64,000 nt of DNA, taken from an uncultured Parabacteroides sp. Its GTDB lineage: Bacteria; Bacteroidota; Bacteroidia; Bacteroidales; Tannerellaceae. Every line of letters starts with the position of its first letter. The first letter of the stretch is position 1. Of the stretch, positions 34,129-44,090 are shown piece after piece. The notes beneath the pieces were generated by a model. That model was not told the origin of the DNA, made no database searches, and was given only the letters and a program-made list of their open reading frames with translations. A program made the position numbers and the translations under genes. The stretch is taken from contig NZ_CABUOD010000003.1 in NCBI RefSeq assembly GCF_902493135.1, forward strand, positions 1 through 64,000, in the 5' to 3' direction.

Positions 34129-34696
34129 ACTATACCTATAACAGGGATACGTGCATGATAGTTCCGGTTGTTCAGAACAACTTATAACAGAATAAAATCG
34201 ACAATAACCCCTGTTTGCGCCATTTTTCTATTTCATCGAGAATTCCGGCTCATTTTGTTCTTACATTTTGTCCGGTTCAAGTATTTACGAGATAACACAG
34301 GCATCATGAAGCAGGCATCTCATCCATACGTCGTTTTTGTTTTGTCAGTCTAAACGTAATAAATGTAACAATGTGGTAAAACTTAACTCCCGGAGAATCG
34401 AATATTCCCGGACAAAGAGGAAACGTCCCCAATTTATGCCAATGGATTTTTCCATCCTTTTTCCTGTGAGGTGCGCAGTTTATTTCCACGAAGACGGTCG
34501 TCAGTGCCGCGAAGTGCCGAGATTGTCAGTAATGACGACCGTCTTCATGGCGACAAAGTCCCTCATCAGAGCGATGAAGACCGTCTTCACGGCAGCAAAC
34601 CGGCAAATAAATAAAAAAAGCCGTTTTTCACCCTCTAAAAAGAAGCTTCTAAATCTTACAACCGGGAGGCTGTCCAATTGTGAAATAATCTTTTAT
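34129..34696. other. 568-bp intergenic region holding repeat array D
   Basis: No credible gene is present; the small plus-strand frame across it follows the repeats. Apart from the palindrome array at 34488-34597 I see only AT-rich spacer, and a minus-strand frame (34304-34489) without family features. Confidence 0.5.
34488..34597. repeat. array D: 15-bp palindromes at 22-bp multiples
   Basis: GAAGACGGTCGTCA (34490-34503) is the perfect inverted match of TGACGACCGTCTTC (34533-34546). A third copy, the perfect palindrome TGAAGACcGTCTTCA, is at 34575-34589. Start spacings are 43 and 42 bases, twice 21-22, with degenerate units between them. Confidence 0.8.
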
Positions 34697-34960
34697 TTAC
34701 AATAAGGGGGAGATACAATTAATCCTACCTGCATTTTTATGTTGCACGATCAAGCGATATTCTTCCGGCCGGCTCTCCAGCATAAAAGTCCCGTCTACCT
34801 CTGAAATAGAAGCGCTTATATAAGTAGAATCTATTGCCTGCAAAACGATGGTCGCACCGTCTACCGGTTGGTTTTCATTGTCCGTAACCTTTCCTGTGAT
34901 ATTCTGTGCCTGCAAGGAGGCAACAAAGAATAATAGTAAAATACCGATCCCGATTTTCAT
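34697..34960 (-). pseudogene. N-terminal stump of a TonB-dependent-receptor-like outer-membrane protein
   Basis: The frame encodes a signal peptide (cleaved near LQAQ, residue 19) and a carboxypeptidase-regulatory-like domain (NITGKVTDNENQPVDGATIV, SEVDGTFMLE) that normally opens a receptor of 700-800 residues. After about 74 residues the match ends, and 13 unrelated residues (KNAGRINCISPLL) lead to a stop. Plug and barrel are missing and no fragment of them is seen downstream. The rest was probably removed by a deletion that joined it to the repeat-bearing spacer. Confidence 0.7.
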
Positions 34961-35140
34961 CTAATATAAAGTTTGTATTAATTTCCACTCTCCCTTAACA
35001 AGGGGTATTCATCACTCACCGGACATAATCAGCTGTCCATCATTTTCTAATACGCCGTAAACATACATAATTAATCGAAAAGAACAGCAAGTATTAAAGA
35101 ATATAATCCAATAGATGAGTAAGAGTCCAAAGGGAAATTC

Positions 35141-35148
35141 TATATTTG
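35141..35148 (+). promoter_or_regulatory. -7 box of the GH78 gene
   Basis: TATATTTG ends 43 bases before the ATG of the rhamnosidase gene. Confidence 0.5.
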
Positions 35149-35191
35149 TATATAAATCATCTTTCTTTGTTTAACAGACAAATCAACCGTC

Positions 35192-37870
35192 ATGAAAATA
35201 CTCTGGATTTTACTAATCAGCTTGTTCCCCATTTACGGTATGGCGGAAAGCAGCATGCATATATACGACCTGCAGTGCGAATATCAAACCGCCCCTTTAG
35301 GCATCGACACGGAAACGCCACGTTTCTGTTGGAAACTGTCCGACAATGTACTAACCCGCGGACAAAAGCAAACCGCCTACCGGCTATTGATAGCCAGCAG
35401 CCCCGCCCTGCTCGACCGGGACGAAGCTGATATCTGGGACAGCGGAACAATTTCTTCCAATCAATCCACTCTTATCGCCTACGAAGGGAAAAAGCTCCTT
35501 TCCGATCAAACTTATTATTGGAAGGTCCGGGCGTTCGACAAGGACAACCAAGCGACCGACTGGAGCCCGACCGCCCGTTTCTCTACCGGCCTGTTTTCAT
35601 CCTCCGATTGGAAAAGCCAATGGATAAAGCATCCCGACGCACCCGCCGAGCAACACATCTGGTTCCGGAAAAATTTCTCGTTGGCACAACCGGCAGAGGA
35701 AGCACTATTACACATTGCTTCGATGGGATATCACGAACTGTATGTCAATGGCAAGAAAGCGGATGACCGTGTTTTGGCTCCTGCCCTCACACGGCTGGAC
35801 AAACGGGTATTATACGTCACTTACGATATTACCCGGCTACTGAAAAGCGGTTCGAACACGATTGCGATCTGGTTCGGTCCCGGCTGGGCACGCTATAATT
35901 ATTTTTCCGGCAGCATTCATCCGGCCCTGCGGGCACAGACCGATATCCGTACAAAAGACGGAAACCATCTCTCCATTCGTACGGACAACAGTTGGAAATG
36001 CTGCACCAGCAACAGCCGGAACATCGGTAAATATCAATACTCCGATATGGGAGGCGAATGTGTTGACGGCCGGAGATACGAGACAGATTGGAACAGTCCT
36101 GCTTTTGACGACAGACAATGGAAAGCAGCAGAAGAGACCTCCCTGAATGTCGCCCTGTCCGCCCAGATGATGGAACCAAGCCGCATCATCGAAACACTCC
36201 CGGCGCAAAAGATAACCGACACGATTCGCGGAATTTACAAAGTCGATATGGGAAAGAACTTCACCGGATGGCTGGAACTGAAGATGAACGGGATGGCTGC
36301 CGGCGACACCGTAGTGATCATGGTTGCCGACGATCCGGAAACCTTGCAGGATTTCGGTCAGCGCAACCTCTACATCTGCCGTGGGGAACCGGGCGAATCA
36401 TTCCGCAACCGTTTCAATTTTATCGCCGGGCGCTATATCAATATCGAAGGCTTGAAACAAAAGCCCCACACGTCGGATATCAAAGGATATGTAATTGCAA
36501 CCGACTTGCAACAGAGCGGGTATTTCAACTGTTCCGATGATTTGTTCAACCGGATATATGAAACGGATTTATGGACATACCGCATGTGCACGACGGAAGG
36601 TTACACCTCCGACTGCCCGCATCGCGAAAGGTTGGGATACGGGGAAGTCGCTTTCGCCACAGCATGGGGGATCGCCCTTCCCAACTACCGTTCTGCCGCC
36701 TATTTGGCCAAACATGTCCGCGACTGGACAGATGTACAGGAGTGGACCGGCTGGATACATCATACGGCCCCGCAAATCAACGAGCATTATGGCGGACCGA
36801 TGTGGAGCAGTGCCGGATTGAATATCAGTTGGGAATATTACCTGACATACGGAGATAGACGGATTCTGGAAACAGTCTATACTTCTGCCAGGCAATGGCT
36901 CGAATACCTGTATCAACACAGTGCATGGGGATTACTTGAAGCCTATGCCGGCGGGGGTAAATTCCTGGGTGACTGGGCAGCTCCCGAACAGAGGAAGGAA
37001 TTTGGCGGAACACCGGAGTCATTCTTCTTTAACAACTGCGTCTATGCCATGAACCTGGAAACCGTTGCACAAATCGCAGAACGGTTGGAGAAACCCGAAG
37101 ATGCCGCCCTTTACCGGAAAAGGCTGGACGCACTGAAAAAAAAGATACAATCCCAATTCTTCGACAAAGAAACCGGCTTATATATGGAAGGGAATCAAGT
37201 GCAAACTGCCTTCCCTCTGTTGAGAGAAATTACTCCAGACAGCCTCTACACAAACGTTCTTTCCCATTTCGAAAAGGAATTCACCCACAACCACCCGTAC
37301 TTGGATATGGGAAGTTCCGGTCTCCCAGTCTTGCTGAAATTTCTGACCGAAAAACATGAATATAACGAAACGATGGCTCGTCACCTGTCCGAGACCAATG
37401 AACCCAGCTACGGTTATTTCCTGAAACGGGGCGAAACGACCTGGCCGGAATACTGGAATGTCGATGTGCCGAGCCGCATTCATACTTGTTATACAGGAAT
37501 CGCATCCTGGTTCATTAAATGCGTAGGCGGCATCCGTCCCGATCCGGCTCATCCGGGATATCAACAGTTCATTATCAAGCCATCGCCCGTCAGCTGCCTG
37601 AAATTTGCCCGGACGGAAACCGAATCTCTTTACGGCACGATCAAAAGCGAATGGAGCAAAAAAGAGAATCTGCTTAAATTGGATATATCGATCCCGATCA
37701 ATACACAAGCAACCGTTTATCTTCCTGCGGAAGGGAGTTCCCACATCCGGGAAAACGGTCAACCTCTGGCAAGCTCCGAAGGCATCACAATCTTGAAGGA
37801 AAGAGGAAAAGAATGTATTGTGAAAGTCGAATCAGGGCATTATTCCTTCACTATGAAAAAAAATAACTAA
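35192..37870 (+). CDS. alpha-L-rhamnosidase, glycoside hydrolase family 78
   Basis: The 892-residue protein has a signal peptide (cleaved near residue 18, GMA/ES), an N-terminal fibronectin-like domain (about 20-130), beta-sandwich rhamnosidase domains, an (alpha/alpha)6 catalytic barrel (about 430-790) and a C-terminal beta-sandwich. The catalytic block YTSDCPHRERLGYG contains Asp474 and the probable general acid Glu479. The probable general base is Glu753 in ETTWPEYW. It releases terminal L-rhamnose from plant glycans or glycosides in the periplasm. It stands alone here with no SusC/SusD pair adjacent. Confidence 0.92.
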   Translation: MKILWILLISLFPIYGMAESSMHIYDLQCEYQTAPLGIDTETPRFCWKLSDNVLTRGQKQTAYRLLIASSPALLDRDEADIWDSGTISSNQSTLIAYEGKKLLSDQTYYWKVRAFDKDNQATDWSPTARFSTGLFSSSDWKSQWIKHPDAPAEQHIWFRKNFSLAQPAEEALLHIASMGYHELYVNGKKADDRVLAPALTRLDKRVLYVTYDITRLLKSGSNTIAIWFGPGWARYNYFSGSIHPALRAQTDIRTKDGNHLSIRTDNSWKCCTSNSRNIGKYQYSDMGGECVDGRRYETDWNSPAFDDRQWKAAEETSLNVALSAQMMEPSRIIETLPAQKITDTIRGIYKVDMGKNFTGWLELKMNGMAAGDTVVIMVADDPETLQDFGQRNLYICRGEPGESFRNRFNFIAGRYINIEGLKQKPHTSDIKGYVIATDLQQSGYFNCSDDLFNRIYETDLWTYRMCTTEGYTSDCPHRERLGYGEVAFATAWGIALPNYRSAAYLAKHVRDWTDVQEWTGWIHHTAPQINEHYGGPMWSSAGLNISWEYYLTYGDRRILETVYTSARQWLEYLYQHSAWGLLEAYAGGGKFLGDWAAPEQRKEFGGTPESFFFNNCVYAMNLETVAQIAERLEKPEDAALYRKRLDALKKKIQSQFFDKETGLYMEGNQVQTAFPLLREITPDSLYTNVLSHFEKEFTHNHPYLDMGSSGLPVLLKFLTEKHEYNETMARHLSETNEPSYGYFLKRGETTWPEYWNVDVPSRIHTCYTGIASWFIKCVGGIRPDPAHPGYQQFIIKPSPVSCLKFARTETESLYGTIKSEWSKKENLLKLDISIPINTQATVYLPAEGSSHIRENGQPLASSEGITILKERGKECIVKVESGHYSFTMKKNN

Positions 37871-37903
37871 TTTTACTGACAGAAACCAAAGACATTCACA
37901 AGT

Positions 37904-38668
37904 ATGCATATCATCTTATCTCCGGCCAAGACGATGGCCGGAACATCCAAAATAAAAGCTCCCGGCGGTACAATACCCCGGTTTAACCAGGAAGCGATCG
38001 AGATTGCATTGCACATGGCTCAATATCCCGCCGAAGAATTAGGCAGGATGCTAAAGCTCAGCCCCAAGTTGATGCTGGAAAGTTATAACCGTTTTCAGCA
38101 TTTCCATTCTGCGGAAGAGAAACCGCTACAGGCTTTGTTAGCTTATACGGGTGTCGTATTCAAGAACATCCATCCCAAAGATTTTACTGAGGCGGACTTC
38201 CGCTTTGCCCAGGATCACCTGCGGTTCGTTTCCATCTGTTACGGTCTCCTTCGTCCGTTAGACCTGATCAAACCTTACCGGATGGAATATGATGTAAAAC
38301 TGCCCGAATTAGGAGAAGGGAATATGTATGCTTACTGGCGTAGCCGGCAAACAGAACCGCTTATCGAAGAGGTGAAAGCCGACGACAACCTGCTGGTCAA
38401 CCTGGGCAGCATGGACCTGCAACCATCATTCGACTGGAAAAAGATAGAACAATCCGTCCGTATCATCACACCGGATTTTAAAGTCTGGAAAAACGGTAAA
38501 GCCGAAACAATCGTGATCTACGCCAAGATGGCGCGTGGACAAATGACCCGTTACATCATTAAAAACCGGATTACCGATCCGGAAGCATTAAAAGGTTTTA
38601 CCTGGGAAGGATTCCGGTACCGGGAAGAATTGTCCTCCGAAAGCAACTGGGTTTTCTTGCAAGATTAA
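37904..38668 (+). CDS. yaaA: YaaA-family peroxide stress protein
   Basis: The 254-residue protein carries the YaaA/DUF328 signature: ILSPAKTM at residues 4-11, AYTGVVFKNI (about 80), FVSICYGLLRPLDLIKPYRM (about 107-126), NLGSMD, and YAKMARGQMTRYIIKNRI (about 206-223). Family members bind DNA and limit damage by iron and peroxide in the cytoplasm. It lies 33 bp after the GH78 gene on the same strand, so read-through is likely although the functions differ. Confidence 0.95.
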   Translation: MHIILSPAKTMAGTSKIKAPGGTIPRFNQEAIEIALHMAQYPAEELGRMLKLSPKLMLESYNRFQHFHSAEEKPLQALLAYTGVVFKNIHPKDFTEADFRFAQDHLRFVSICYGLLRPLDLIKPYRMEYDVKLPELGEGNMYAYWRSRQTEPLIEEVKADDNLLVNLGSMDLQPSFDWKKIEQSVRIITPDFKVWKNGKAETIVIYAKMARGQMTRYIIKNRITDPEALKGFTWEGFRYREELSSESNWVFLQD

Positions 38669-38746
38669 AATATCCTTGCAATAAACCGGCAGTATCGTCC
38701 GTTTATACAAAGGAATGGTTGGATAGTATTTTAAATTAGAAATGAG

Positions 38747-39802
38747 ATGAGAAAAACCTTCAATCTTTTATTTATATGCCTGATGGCCTTATACGGCCGG
38801 ATCGGATATCAAATGATCTGTAATACAGATTTGCCTCAATGCCAACCGGAAGGAAGCCTGTCCGATGTTGCCGAGGAGGTGATCGCCATTCCTTTGGAAA
38901 CAAATGAACATTGTCCCTTGAAAAAGATCAAGATGATCAAGCGCGACCGGGAAGACATCTTCCTTGTCAGTGATCGTCGACTTTATCATTTCAACAGTTC
39001 CGGCCAATTTCTCGGACAAATAACGGCACACCGGCCGGGAACGGGACAGCCTGTCGAACTGGCCGATTACGCGGTCGATCCCGTCCACGACCGGCTGATC
39101 GTGATCGGCACCGGACATGAGGTGTATTATTACGATTACGACGGGCAACTCCTTTTCCAAAGCATTCTCCCTCAAGATGCTTCATGGAAAACGTTCGGGC
39201 ATATGGCTTACTTTGACAACCACCTGTGGGCGACAATCGACTTGGTCAATTCAGAAAACAGGCAAGCTCCGACAGTCGAACAATGGCTCTATAAGTTCGA
39301 TCTCGGTTTTAAAGAAGTCGGGAAACGCAAACTGGACGCAGCCGACTTAGGGCGGATGGATATCAATCACAAGACAGGTCCCGAAATAGCCGTCAAGGAC
39401 GGGCACGTGTATGTACAAGCTCCATCCTTACAGCCGGCCCACATCTTGAACGACACGCTCTATCTTATCAGTTGCAACCAGTTGGCTGTCACGGAGGACT
39501 ATGCTAAGATTCTTCCCTTGCAGATCGGGACACGTTTTTTAGTCTCCACACACTACGATCCTACCTTGCCGGAACGCAGCTATACATTTTGTTACGACCA
39601 ACTAAAGACAAAGGCATATAACGTGCAAGGAGGACTGGAAGACAATTTCTACAAGACAGGCAAGATCCCCGAACTTCAATCCATAGACCTTCAGAGCAAC
39701 ACCTACTGTTATTGTAAAAGCGGCAAAGAGCTCGCCTACTCTTTTCCCGACCGGACAGACAAAGGCAATCCCGTCTTATTTATAGTAAAAATGAAAGCCT
39801 GA
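38747..39802 (+). CDS. six-bladed beta-propeller protein (DUF4934-like)
   Basis: The 351-residue protein has a signal-like start (FNLLFICLMALYG) without a clear lipobox, although Cys25 in MICN is nearby. Propeller repeats follow: VIAIPLETNE, ILSDRRLYHFN-like strands near 75-85, and VYYYDYDGQLLFQ near 125-137. This is the class of exported 6-bladed propellers common in Bacteroidales (BF2992-like), whose function is unknown. Its last codons form the left arm of the terminator at 39787-39826. Confidence 0.78.
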   Translation: MRKTFNLLFICLMALYGRIGYQMICNTDLPQCQPEGSLSDVAEEVIAIPLETNEHCPLKKIKMIKRDREDIFLVSDRRLYHFNSSGQFLGQITAHRPGTGQPVELADYAVDPVHDRLIVIGTGHEVYYYDYDGQLLFQSILPQDASWKTFGHMAYFDNHLWATIDLVNSENRQAPTVEQWLYKFDLGFKEVGKRKLDAADLGRMDINHKTGPEIAVKDGHVYVQAPSLQPAHILNDTLYLISCNQLAVTEDYAKILPLQIGTRFLVSTHYDPTLPERSYTFCYDQLKTKAYNVQGGLEDNFYKTGKIPELQSIDLQSNTYCYCKSGKELAYSFPDRTDKGNPVLFIVKMKA

Positions 39803-39826
39803 CTTCACGGCCAGGCTTTCATTTTT
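39787..39826 (+). terminator. perfect 15-bp terminator overlapping the stop codon
   Basis: The left arm 39787-39801 and right arm 39812-39826 are fully complementary with a 10-base loop. The right arm ends in five T. The TGA stop (39800-39802) lies within the structure. It may also serve the convergent gene at 39838. Confidence 0.88.
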
Positions 39827-39837
39827 AGAAATCAGAA

Positions 39838-40593
39838 TTAGAAAATCCGTCCACAAAGGCGTATCTTCATAACCGGATAAACAGTCAGCTTATCCATGAC
39901 TTTCGAAAACGTATCGTCCGGATCGACTTCATCCAACAAATTGTCTACATTGCCATAGTCCGTATAGACATCCGGTTTGCCGTGGAACTGGACACCCAAT
40001 TCGAACATCACGCCAAGCCGTTTCTTCGGTACGGCACGGCCGAACCCCAGTCCTACATACGGACGGAAATTTGAGACCTTCAAGCCGCCTGACACGTTAC
40101 CGTCTTTGTCTACCGGAATCGTATAATCACCGATAACGATACCGGCCTTGCCGGCTTCGGCTACCAATTCCTTCAATTCATCACTATGCCCGCTTATCTT
40201 CAGCAAAGTACCCCCACCGAAGTAAGCACCGGCAGTCAAAAAGAAGGCGCCCTTGTTAAAGGGATAATAATTCACAAGCAATTCACCGGAAACCCGCTTG
40301 ATACTTCCTTCCAGATCGATTGAAGAAGGGACACTTATCCCTTGAACAGCATCCACTTCAACATCCACATCCGTACTCATGCTGAAATCCGGCATAATGG
40401 AAAAGCCGCCACGTAAAGCGAAGTGGGGAGTGATGGGAGTCGCCACATTCACATCGATACCGGTAGTACCGACGCCCACGCCTACTGCTAAAGAATTAAA
40501 CACTCCCAATTCCTTTTGGGCCATCACATTACTCACAATCGCGCCTGAGAAGGCCAACAAAATAACACAAAGTAGAGCTCTAAAACTTTTCAT
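39838..40593 (-). CDS. outer-membrane beta-barrel protein, unknown family
   Basis: I chose the start MKSFRALLC (251 residues). A longer frame to 40710 would add 39 residues and cross the terminator of the yebC gene. The product has a signal peptide (cleavage near VMAQ, residue 25) and glycine-rich alternating strands (VGVGVGTTGIDVNV, FFLTAGAYFGGGTLLKI, FRPYVGLGFGRAV), ending in CGRIF with terminal Phe. It is a small barrel of perhaps 10-12 strands with an acidic loop (LLDEVDPDDTF). Role unknown. Confidence 0.7.
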   Translation of the reverse strand: MKSFRALLCVILLAFSGAIVSNVMAQKELGVFNSLAVGVGVGTTGIDVNVATPITPHFALRGGFSIMPDFSMSTDVDVEVDAVQGISVPSSIDLEGSIKRVSGELLVNYYPFNKGAFFLTAGAYFGGGTLLKISGHSDELKELVAEAGKAGIVIGDYTIPVDKDGNVSGGLKVSNFRPYVGLGFGRAVPKKRLGVMFELGVQFHGKPDVYTDYGNVDNLLDEVDPDDTFSKVMDKLTVYPVMKIRLCGRIF

Positions 40594-40674
40594 AATTTCT
40601 AAAAAATGTATTTGTATTGAAATAAAGTATGACAAAGGAAAGAAGAATTTTCGATATAAAGGCGGATATAAAAT

Positions 40675-40720
40675 AAAAAAGAGAGTACTGAGGGTTAATA
40701 ATCCCAGCACTCTCTTTTTT
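40675..40720 (-). terminator. terminator of the yebC-like gene
   Basis: AAAAAAGAGAGT and ACTCTCTTTTTT form a 12-bp stem with an imperfect inner part. It ends in T runs in both directions and lies between yebC and the barrel gene. Confidence 0.85.
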
Positions 40721-40740
40721 ATTTTATAACAATGACGAAC

Positions 40741-41475
40741 TTATTCTTCGTCTTCGCTTTCGTCTTCCTTCATATTGTGGAACACATTCTGGACGTCGTC
40801 GTCTTCTTCCAACTTCTCGATCAATTTTTCGATTGCTTCACGCTGTTCGGCTGTAACTTCTTTCAAGTCGTTCGGAATGCGTACAAATTCGCTACTTGTA
40901 ATGTCGAAGCCATTTTCTTCGAGGTATTTCTGAATAGCGGAGTTCTGTGCAAATTCACCGTAAATGACTACTTCATCTTCGTCTTCATCCAATTCGTCTA
41001 CACCGTAATCGATCAATTCCAGTTCCAGATCTTCCAGCGAGATACCTTCTTTTTTGGCAATATGGAATACACACTTATGATCGAACAAGAATTCGAGGCT
41101 ACCGCTCGTACCAAGTGAACCGCCGTGTTTGTTGAAATAGCTACGAACGTTTGCCACCGTACGGGTCGTATTGTCGGTTGCCGTTTCTACGAAAATAGCG
41201 ATACCGTGAGGTCCATAACCTTCGTAAGTCATTTCCTTATAACCGGAGAAATCTTTTTCGACCGCACGTTTGATAGCGCGTTCCACATTTTCCTTCGGCA
41301 TGTTCTCTTTCTTGGCATTCTGCATCAATGCACGCAAATGCGGGTTGTTCTCAGGATCCGGACCACCTGCTTTTGCGGCTATCGTAATTTCTTTACCTAA
41401 CTTAGTAAATACACGGGCCATATTGCCCCAACGCTTAAACTTTCTCGCTTTGCGAAACTCAAACGCTCTTCCCAT
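40741..41475 (-). CDS. YebC/PmpR-family protein
   Basis: The 244-residue protein starts MGRAFEFRKARKFKRW and has the YebC family segments: FTKLGKEITIAAKAGGPDPE (about 24-43), NPHLRALMQNAKKENMPKEN, and YEGYGPHGIAIFVE (about 84-97). The C end is very acidic (EEDDDVQNVF, then DESEDEE). YebC proteins are cytoplasmic; some act as transcription regulators and others assist ribosomes at difficult sequences such as proline runs. It follows pheT by 44 bp on the same strand, so both may be made from the pheT promoter. Confidence 0.93.
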   Translation of the reverse strand: MGRAFEFRKARKFKRWGNMARVFTKLGKEITIAAKAGGPDPENNPHLRALMQNAKKENMPKENVERAIKRAVEKDFSGYKEMTYEGYGPHGIAIFVETATDNTTRTVANVRSYFNKHGGSLGTSGSLEFLFDHKCVFHIAKKEGISLEDLELELIDYGVDELDEDEDEVVIYGEFAQNSAIQKYLEENGFDITSSEFVRIPNDLKEVTAEQREAIEKLIEKLEEDDDVQNVFHNMKEDESEDEE

Positions 41476-41519
41476 GATTTATGATCTTTATTTTTTGATT
41501 TTTAATTCTTAATTTTCAA

Positions 41520-43982
41520 TTATCTCAATTGTGCACCCAACTTCTGTTCCAGGTTCGTCCTGATCTTTTTCATGATAGCGTCGATCTGCTTATCATTCAA
41601 AGTCTTCCCTTCATCCTGCAGATAGAAGCTGACTGCATACGATTTCTTTCCTGCCGGCAGGTTCTTTCCTTCGTACACATCGAACAAAGCAACGCCTTTC
41701 AACAGTTTACGTTCGCTCTCGGTTGCGACCTTCTCAATTTCGGCAAATTGGACGTTCTTATCCAGCAACAGGGCGAGGTCGCGTTTTACAGCCGGGAACT
41801 TGGAGATTTCAGAGAAGGTAACCTTGCTCTTCTTGATTTCTTTCATCAACAATGTCCAGGAAAGTTCTGCATAATAGACTTCCGTTTCAATATCCATTTC
41901 TTTGCAGATCTTCGGGTTGACGATACCCATCGTACCCAACTGACGACCGGACGAAGTGGTAATGCTCAAACCTGCCGAATAGATATCGTTAGCCAGATTG
42001 CCGAAGATAACCTTCTGCAAGTTCACACCGAGCCGAACCAAGATATTTTCCACATACGCTTTCAGTTCGTAGACGGAAGACTTTTCATTCGGATGCGCCC
42101 AATTGTTATCCACACGGCTACCGCTCACCCACAAGCCCAAACGGTATTCTTCCGAGAATTCGGCCAATGTTTCACCTTCCTTCTTATGGTCGATATTGTA
42201 ATCGTAGCAGTTTCCGAATTCAAAGAAACGGATATTGCCATTCTTGCGTTTCGCATTATGTTCGATACTTTCCAAGCCTCCGAACAACAACGTCTGACGC
42301 ATGCAATTCAGATCAGCGCTCAACGGATTCATCAACATCACACAGTGAGAAACCGGATAAGTGGAAAGATGGTCATAGTAAGCCGAGCGTGTCAGCGAGT
42401 TATTCAGAATCTCGTTGAAACCGCAACCGCAAAGTTGTTCGGAAATCAGGTTCTGCAATTTATAACTGCGGTCGGTCGGAGTCTGATAACTCAGATTGGA
42501 CTTCACATTGTCACTGAATTCCACATTATTATATCCGTAAATACGGAGAATATCTTCGATCACGTCGACATCGCGCTGTACATCGATACGATATACGGGC
42601 ACATCGACCACCAAACCTTCAGCCGTTTCGGAAACGATCTTCATTTCCAAGCTATCCAGAATGCTCTTGACCGTTTCAACCGGAATCACCTTGCCGATCA
42701 ACGTATTGACCTTGTTGTAAGTCAGTTCCACACGATAGGGGGCAACCGGAGCCGGATAGATGTCCTGAATGGCGCCCGTAATCGTTCCGCCTGCCACTTC
42801 TTGAATCAACAGGGCGGCACGTTTCATCACCTCAACCGTCTGGTTCGGATCGAGGCCGCGTTCATAGCGGAAAGAAGCATCCGTATTCAGGCCGAAACGA
42901 CGGGCTGTCTTACGAATCCAGGTCGGATGGAAAGTGGCGGCTTCCAGGAATACATTCTTGGTCTGTTCCGTCACGCCGGAATCGAGTCCGCCGAATACAC
43001 CGGCGATACACATCGGCTCTTCCACATTGCAAATCATCAGGTCACGGTCGGTCAACGTACGTTCCACACCATCGAGCGTCACAAACTTGGAGCCTTCCGT
43101 CGCCGAGCGCACCACGACTTTATTGCCTTTGACCTTATCAGCATCGAAAGAGTGCAAAGGCTGTCCCACGCCGTGTAGGATATAGTTCGTGACATCCACC
43201 ACATTATTAATAGGACGCATGCCGATCACCTTCAAGCGGTTCTGCAGCCATTCCGGGCTTTCCTTAACGGTTACGCCTTTGATCGTGATGCCAGAATAGC
43301 GCAGGCAGGCTTCTTTATTTTCAACGACTACTTCGATAGCCGGAGTTTCGTCATCAATCTTGAAAGCATCCACACTCGGACGTTTCAGGTGGGCAGGCTT
43401 ACCGTTCTGTTTCAAGTAAGCGGCCAGGTCGCGGGCTACACCGAAATGAGAAGTGGCATCCACGCGGTTCGGCGTGATATCGACTTCCAGCACATAGTCG
43501 CTCTTCACATTATAGTATTCTTTGGCCGGAGTACCGACTACCGCATCAGCCGGCAGTACGATGATGCCTGCATGATCCGTCCCGATACCGATTTCATCTT
43601 CAGCACAGATCATGCCGTTCGATTCAACGCCACGGATCTTGGAACGCTTGATCGTAAAGCACTCGTCACCATCATACAATTTAGTGCCGTTTACAGCGAC
43701 AACCACTTTCTGTCCGGCAGCCACATTCGGCGCGCCACAAACAATCTGAAGGGGTTCCGCGCCGCCTACATTCACGGTTGTAATGTGCAAGTGATCGGAA
43801 TTCGGATGTTCTTCGCAAGTAAGAACTTCACCGATGACAAGTCCTTCCAATCCGCCTTTAATGGTTTGAACTTCTTCTACTCCACCGGTTTCCAAACCGA
43901 TAGAGGTAAGTGCTGCTGCTACTTCATCAGGCTGTAAATCAAAATCAAGATAATCTTTCAGCCAATTGTAAGATATATTCAT
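41520..43982 (-). CDS. pheT: phenylalanine-tRNA ligase beta subunit
   Basis: The 820-residue protein has all domains of the long bacterial form: start MNISYNWLKDYLDFDL, tRNA-binding OB domain (about 40-150, PNSDHLHITTVNVGG), B3/B4 editing domain (about 210-390), B5 domain (about 400-475), the catalytic-like core and the C-terminal anticodon-binding FDX-ACB domain (about 725-820; SKFPAVKRDLALLLDKNV). It pairs with PheS to charge tRNA-Phe; pheS is not in this window. It is the first gene of the pheT-yebC unit, with a promoter box at 44048-44041. Confidence 0.97.
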   Translation of the reverse strand: MNISYNWLKDYLDFDLQPDEVAAALTSIGLETGGVEEVQTIKGGLEGLVIGEVLTCEEHPNSDHLHITTVNVGGAEPLQIVCGAPNVAAGQKVVVAVNGTKLYDGDECFTIKRSKIRGVESNGMICAEDEIGIGTDHAGIIVLPADAVVGTPAKEYYNVKSDYVLEVDITPNRVDATSHFGVARDLAAYLKQNGKPAHLKRPSVDAFKIDDETPAIEVVVENKEACLRYSGITIKGVTVKESPEWLQNRLKVIGMRPINNVVDVTNYILHGVGQPLHSFDADKVKGNKVVVRSATEGSKFVTLDGVERTLTDRDLMICNVEEPMCIAGVFGGLDSGVTEQTKNVFLEAATFHPTWIRKTARRFGLNTDASFRYERGLDPNQTVEVMKRAALLIQEVAGGTITGAIQDIYPAPVAPYRVELTYNKVNTLIGKVIPVETVKSILDSLEMKIVSETAEGLVVDVPVYRIDVQRDVDVIEDILRIYGYNNVEFSDNVKSNLSYQTPTDRSYKLQNLISEQLCGCGFNEILNNSLTRSAYYDHLSTYPVSHCVMLMNPLSADLNCMRQTLLFGGLESIEHNAKRKNGNIRFFEFGNCYDYNIDHKKEGETLAEFSEEYRLGLWVSGSRVDNNWAHPNEKSSVYELKAYVENILVRLGVNLQKVIFGNLANDIYSAGLSITTSSGRQLGTMGIVNPKICKEMDIETEVYYAELSWTLLMKEIKKSKVTFSEISKFPAVKRDLALLLDKNVQFAEIEKVATESERKLLKGVALFDVYEGKNLPAGKKSYAVSFYLQDEGKTLNDKQIDAIMKKIRTNLEQKLGAQLR

Positions 43983-44040
43983 CGCTTTAAAATTTATTCA
44001 GTAAAGAGACGGGCCGTCCGGCCGACGCCAAATTGACGGA

Positions 44041-44048
44041 CAAAAGTA
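44041..44048 (-). promoter_or_regulatory. -7 box of pheT
   Basis: TACTTTTG on the minus strand gives a leader of about 50 bases. The leader contains a GC-rich GGCCGGACGGCC stretch but no clear attenuator. Confidence 0.5.
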
Positions 44049-44090
44049 CAAATAATTATTTAAAATATGGGACAATAGCAAAACGAAAAT

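Noticed and set aside
34337..34705. 122-codon plus-strand open frame
   Set aside because: It runs through palindrome array D and has no family, signal or promoter support.
41529..43178. 549-codon plus-strand open frame
   Set aside because: It is antisense to the clear pheT gene and shows no family features.
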